In this document: in pieces, positions 61,329-64,000 of the stretch
How positions within the stretch are numbered: the first letter of the stretch is position 1
Layout: each line of letters begins with the position of its first letter
Assembly: GCA_947591605.1 (NCBI GenBank)
Contig: CANQDF010000011.1
Location: 1-64,000 of the forward strand
Length of the DNA stretch: 64,000 nucleotides
DNA from: an uncultured Clostridia bacterium
Lineage (GTDB): Bacteria > Bacillota > Clostridia > Lachnospirales > CAG-274
Direction of reading: 5' to 3'
The notes under the pieces: generated by a model
The model's input: only the letters and a program-made list of their open reading frames with translations
Told to the model about the DNA's origin: nothing
The model's database searches: none
Position numbers and translations under genes: made by a program

Positions 61329-62793
61329 TTATATAGACGGAAAATGGACAGAGGCATCGGGAGGAAACAAAAGAGAGGTAATCAATCCCGCTACGGGAGA
61401 AATACTGGCATATACAACGGAAAGCACCGAGGAGGATACAAGGGCTGCCATTGCAGCCGCAAAGAGATCCTTTTACAAAACAAGGGACTGGAGAGATACG
61501 GACGGTCAGGACAGAGCCGATATGCTTTTAAAAATAGCCGACCTTATGGATAAATACAAGGACGAGCTTGCAAGGATCGATACGCTTGATAACGGCAAGC
61601 CCCTGAGAGAGTCGGAGGGTGATGTGAGCGATGCTATACATTGCTTCAGATATTATGCAGGGCTCATAACCGCTCCGAGCGGCCATACCTATGAGGTAAA
61701 CAGCGGCTTTGGCAATATGCACGCCTTTACGGTCGCAGAGCCCGTAGGTGTTGTAGGACAGATAACACCTTGGAATTACCCCCTGCTTATGGCGGTATGG
61801 AAGCTTGCTCCCGCAATTGCCGCAGCAAATTCGGTGGTATTCAAGCCAAGCTCAAATTGTCCGCTTTCTACCGTAAGGCTTTTTGAGATATTTGAGGAGG
61901 CAGGTATGCCAAAGGGCTCGGTCAACCTTGTGCTGGGCTCGGGCGGCGCTGTGGGTCATACTATAGCTTCGTCTGCGGATGTTGATATGGTTACATTTAC
62001 AGGTTCCACAAAGGTCGGTCAGTCTATTATGGCAGATGCGGTCGGCAACCTTAAAAAGATAGGCTTGGAGCTGGGCGGAAAATCGCCTAATATAGTTTTT
62101 GACGATTGCGATATTGACGGCGCAGTTGAATGGGCTATGGTAGGTACGTTTTTCAATCAAGGACAGGTTTGCTCGGCTTGTGCAAGGATATATGTACAGG
62201 AGGGCATACATGAGGAGTTTGTAAAAAAGCTTGCTGCCAAGGCAAATGCTATGACAATCGGCAGCGGACTGGATAATCCCGATATAGGGCCTCTTGTTTC
62301 CGAAAGCCAGATGAACAAGGTGCTAGGCTATATCGAAAAGGGCAAAAGCGAAGGCGCAAAGCTAGTTTGCGGCGGGTACAGACTTACCGACGGAGAATAT
62401 GCAAAGGGCTTTTTTGTTAAACCGACTGTATTTGACGGCTGTACTCAGGATATGACCATAGTAAGGGAAGAAATTTTCGGCCCCGTATGTTCTATAATCC
62501 CCTTCAAGACCGAGGAGGAGGCAGTGGCAATGGCAAACGATACTCAATACGGTCTTGCAGGAGCGGTATTTACAAATGACGGAGCTAAGGCATTAAGAGT
62601 TATGAAGGAAATAAGGGCAGGCATACTCTGGATAAATTGCTGCGAGCCTACCTTTAATCAGGCGCCATGGGGCGGCTATAAGATGAGCGGCATAGGCAGA
62701 GAGCTTGGTACCTACGGCATTGAGGAATATCAGGAGATAAAGCAGGTAAGCGTCAACCTTAATCCGGGTGTACTTGGATGGTACGAGCATTGA
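61312..62793 (+). CDS. NAD(P)-dependent aldehyde dehydrogenase, probable 4-aminobutyraldehyde dehydrogenase
   Basis: 493 residues. Catalytic Glu in GLELGGKSPNIVF and Cys in FFNQGQVCSACARIY; EEIFGPV and WINCCEPTFNQAPWGGYKMSGIGREL typical of betaine/4-aminobutyraldehyde dehydrogenases. With PatA it would turn putrescine into GABA. Translationally coupled to the EamA gene. Confidence 0.88.
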   Translation: MDLKLNYIDGKWTEASGGNKREVINPATGEILAYTTESTEEDTRAAIAAAKRSFYKTRDWRDTDGQDRADMLLKIADLMDKYKDELARIDTLDNGKPLRESEGDVSDAIHCFRYYAGLITAPSGHTYEVNSGFGNMHAFTVAEPVGVVGQITPWNYPLLMAVWKLAPAIAAANSVVFKPSSNCPLSTVRLFEIFEEAGMPKGSVNLVLGSGGAVGHTIASSADVDMVTFTGSTKVGQSIMADAVGNLKKIGLELGGKSPNIVFDDCDIDGAVEWAMVGTFFNQGQVCSACARIYVQEGIHEEFVKKLAAKANAMTIGSGLDNPDIGPLVSESQMNKVLGYIEKGKSEGAKLVCGGYRLTDGEYAKGFFVKPTVFDGCTQDMTIVREEIFGPVCSIIPFKTEEEAVAMANDTQYGLAGAVFTNDGAKALRVMKEIRAGILWINCCEPTFNQAPWGGYKMSGIGRELGTYGIEEYQEIKQVSVNLNPGVLGWYEH

Positions 62794-62805
62794 TAATATA
62801 AAACG

Positions 62806-62833
62806 GAGAGGCATGGATTTTTCCGTGCCTTTC
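62806..62833 (+). promoter_or_regulatory. Leader hairpin before the second aminotransferase
   Basis: GAGAGGCATGG (62806-62816) pairs with CCGTGCCTTTC (62823-62833, two G-U). A TTGGAT-17-TATAAA promoter-like pair (62774-62802) stands just upstream. No T-run follows. Confidence 0.4.
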
Positions 62834-62861
62834 CAAGGTTTTGTCGAAAGGAAGTAATATT

Positions 62862-64000
62862 ATGAGCAAACTTACGGGTAAAGAGATATTTGAGCTGGAC
62901 AAAAGGTACAACTTACATTCGTGGTCGGTTCAGGGCAAATTGGAGCCGAAGGTAATAACCCGCTCGGAGGGTATCTTTTTTTACGATGATAAGGGCAGCA
63001 AATATTTTGATATGTCCTCGCAGCTTGTAAATATGAATCTCGGTCACAGCAATAAGGACATAAAGGAAGCTATCAAAAAACAGGTCGACGAGGAATACTG
63101 CTTTATCTCCCCGGCATATGCCAACGAGGCAAGGGCGGTGCTTGCAAAAAAGCTTGTGGAGCTTGCGCCGGATAATATCGCCAAGGTGTTTTTTACAAAT
63201 GCAGGCGCCGATGCCAACGAAAACGCAATAAAAATTGCAAGGCTGTTTACAGGCAGAAACAAAATTTTTTCACGTTACCGTTCCTATCACGGCTCGTCCT
63301 TCGGCGCAGGCAATTTGACCGGAGAACCAAGACGCTTTGCTCTTGAACCGGGTATACCTGGCTTTGTTAAATTTTTCGATCCCTATATATACAGAGAAAA
63401 AATAAAATTTGAAAATGAAGAGGCTGCATCGGAATATTATTTAAATAAGCTTGAGGAGCAAATAATATATGAAGGTGCAGACAGAGTCGCTGCCATACAT
63501 ATCGAAACCGTTACAGGCTCAAACGGCGTTATTATACCTCCAAAGGGATATTTAAGCGGTATAAGAAAAATATGCGATAAATACGGCATTATGATGATAT
63601 GCGATGAGGTCATGTCGGGCTTTTACAGAACGGGAAAAGCGTTTGCGTTTGAAAACTTTAATGTAAAGCCGGATATTATTACCTTTGCAAAGGGCGTAAC
63701 CTGCGGATATATACAGCTGGGCGGCGTTATGGTAAGCAAGGAGATAGCGGAATATTTTGATACCCATATGCTTTCCTGCGGACTCACCTACAGCGGTCAT
63801 CCGCTTGCCTGTGCCGCAGGCATAGCCTGCCTTGATTATTATACCGAGCATAATATTGCGGACAATGTAAATAAAACGGGCAGACTTCTCGGCAGACTGC
63901 TTGAGGATATCAAGGCGACACATAAATGCGTGGGCGATGTAAGGTATATAGGGCTGTTTGCAATGGTCGAGCTTGTAAAGGATAAGGAAACAAGGGAGCC
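62862..64000 (+). CDS. Class III aminotransferase, cut by the window end
   Basis: The frame from ATG 62862 stays open to the last base (379 codons). YFDMSSQLVNMNLGHSNKDI, AYANEARAVLAKKL, FFTNAGADANENAIKIARL and the PLP Lys in FAKGVTCGY place it in the omega-amino-acid/taurine-pyruvate group. A GABA or beta-alanine aminotransferase role would extend the pathway to succinate semialdehyde, but this is inference. GAAAGGAAG precedes the ATG. Confidence 0.88.
   Translation, partial: MSKLTGKEIFELDKRYNLHSWSVQGKLEPKVITRSEGIFFYDDKGSKYFDMSSQLVNMNLGHSNKDIKEAIKKQVDEEYCFISPAYANEARAVLAKKLVELAPDNIAKVFFTNAGADANENAIKIARLFTGRNKIFSRYRSYHGSSFGAGNLTGEPRRFALEPGIPGFVKFFDPYIYREKIKFENEEAASEYYLNKLEEQIIYEGADRVAAIHIETVTGSNGVIIPPKGYLSGIRKICDKYGIMMICDEVMSGFYRTGKAFAFENFNVKPDIITFAKGVTCGYIQLGGVMVSKEIAEYFDTHMLSCGLTYSGHPLACAAGIACLDYYTEHNIADNVNKTGRLLGRLLEDIKATHKCVGDVRYIGLFAMVELVKDKETRE

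Overview
The window looks like a chromosome segment of a Gram-positive, spore-lineage gut Clostridia (my inference). Support: SpoIID-domain protein, PadR-HAAS locus, VanZ, frequent TTG starts with strong AGGAGG sites, a perfect CcpA-type cre site, and pectin genes: a secreted family 9 pectate lyase, KduI, KdgK and a fructuronate-reductase-like enzyme. Core genes use many ATA and AGG codons. I see no rRNA, tRNA or CRISPR.

Layout. 0.2-2.6 kb: accessory cluster of small, tightly spaced genes (NERD nuclease-like protein, mini DUF1232-like protein, small HNH protein, unknowns), abutting a nitroreductase that has lost its front part. 2.7-26.9 kb: core and metabolic genes: flavin/ferredoxin protein, UxuB-like enzyme, dnaX, amidase, two tandem HtrA proteases, AraC-type regulator, fba, a guaB of the Tritrichomonas-like type, serine hydrolase, pectate lyase with promoter and cre site, ECF sigma/anti-sigma pair, rho with a LysM membrane protein, flavodoxin-fold protein, feoAB. 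27-45 kb: SGNH-like membrane protein, PadR-HAAS locus with an operator in its promoter, VanZ, kdgK-kduI, a spoIID-queA-rarA-GHL10 operon, a two-component system, a zinc-ribbon/TPR protein, and a secreted copper-amine-oxidase-like-domain protein. Three copies of a highly structured repeat lie near 27.0, 33.7 and 42.0 kb.

45.2-52.3 kb is a decayed accessory region holding three IS1182-like transposase fragments, a stand-alone EF-Tu-domain-III-like protein, a secreted protein, a serine recombinase with a palindrome at its own 3' end, a membrane zinc-ribbon protein, and a probably truncated HTH protein.

52.3-64.0 kb is a polyamine unit: an iron alcohol dehydrogenase diverges from a LuxR regulator, followed by a PII protein, potABCD, putrescine aminotransferase, an EamA exporter, an aldehyde dehydrogenase and a second class III aminotransferase cut by the window end. 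The gene order fits import of putrescine and oxidation through 4-aminobutyraldehyde to GABA. The most notable signal is that four transcription units here (adh, luxR, PII-pot, patA) share one leader design: a near-consensus promoter followed within tens of bases by an intrinsic terminator ahead of the RBS. This suggests one attenuation control acting on the whole module.
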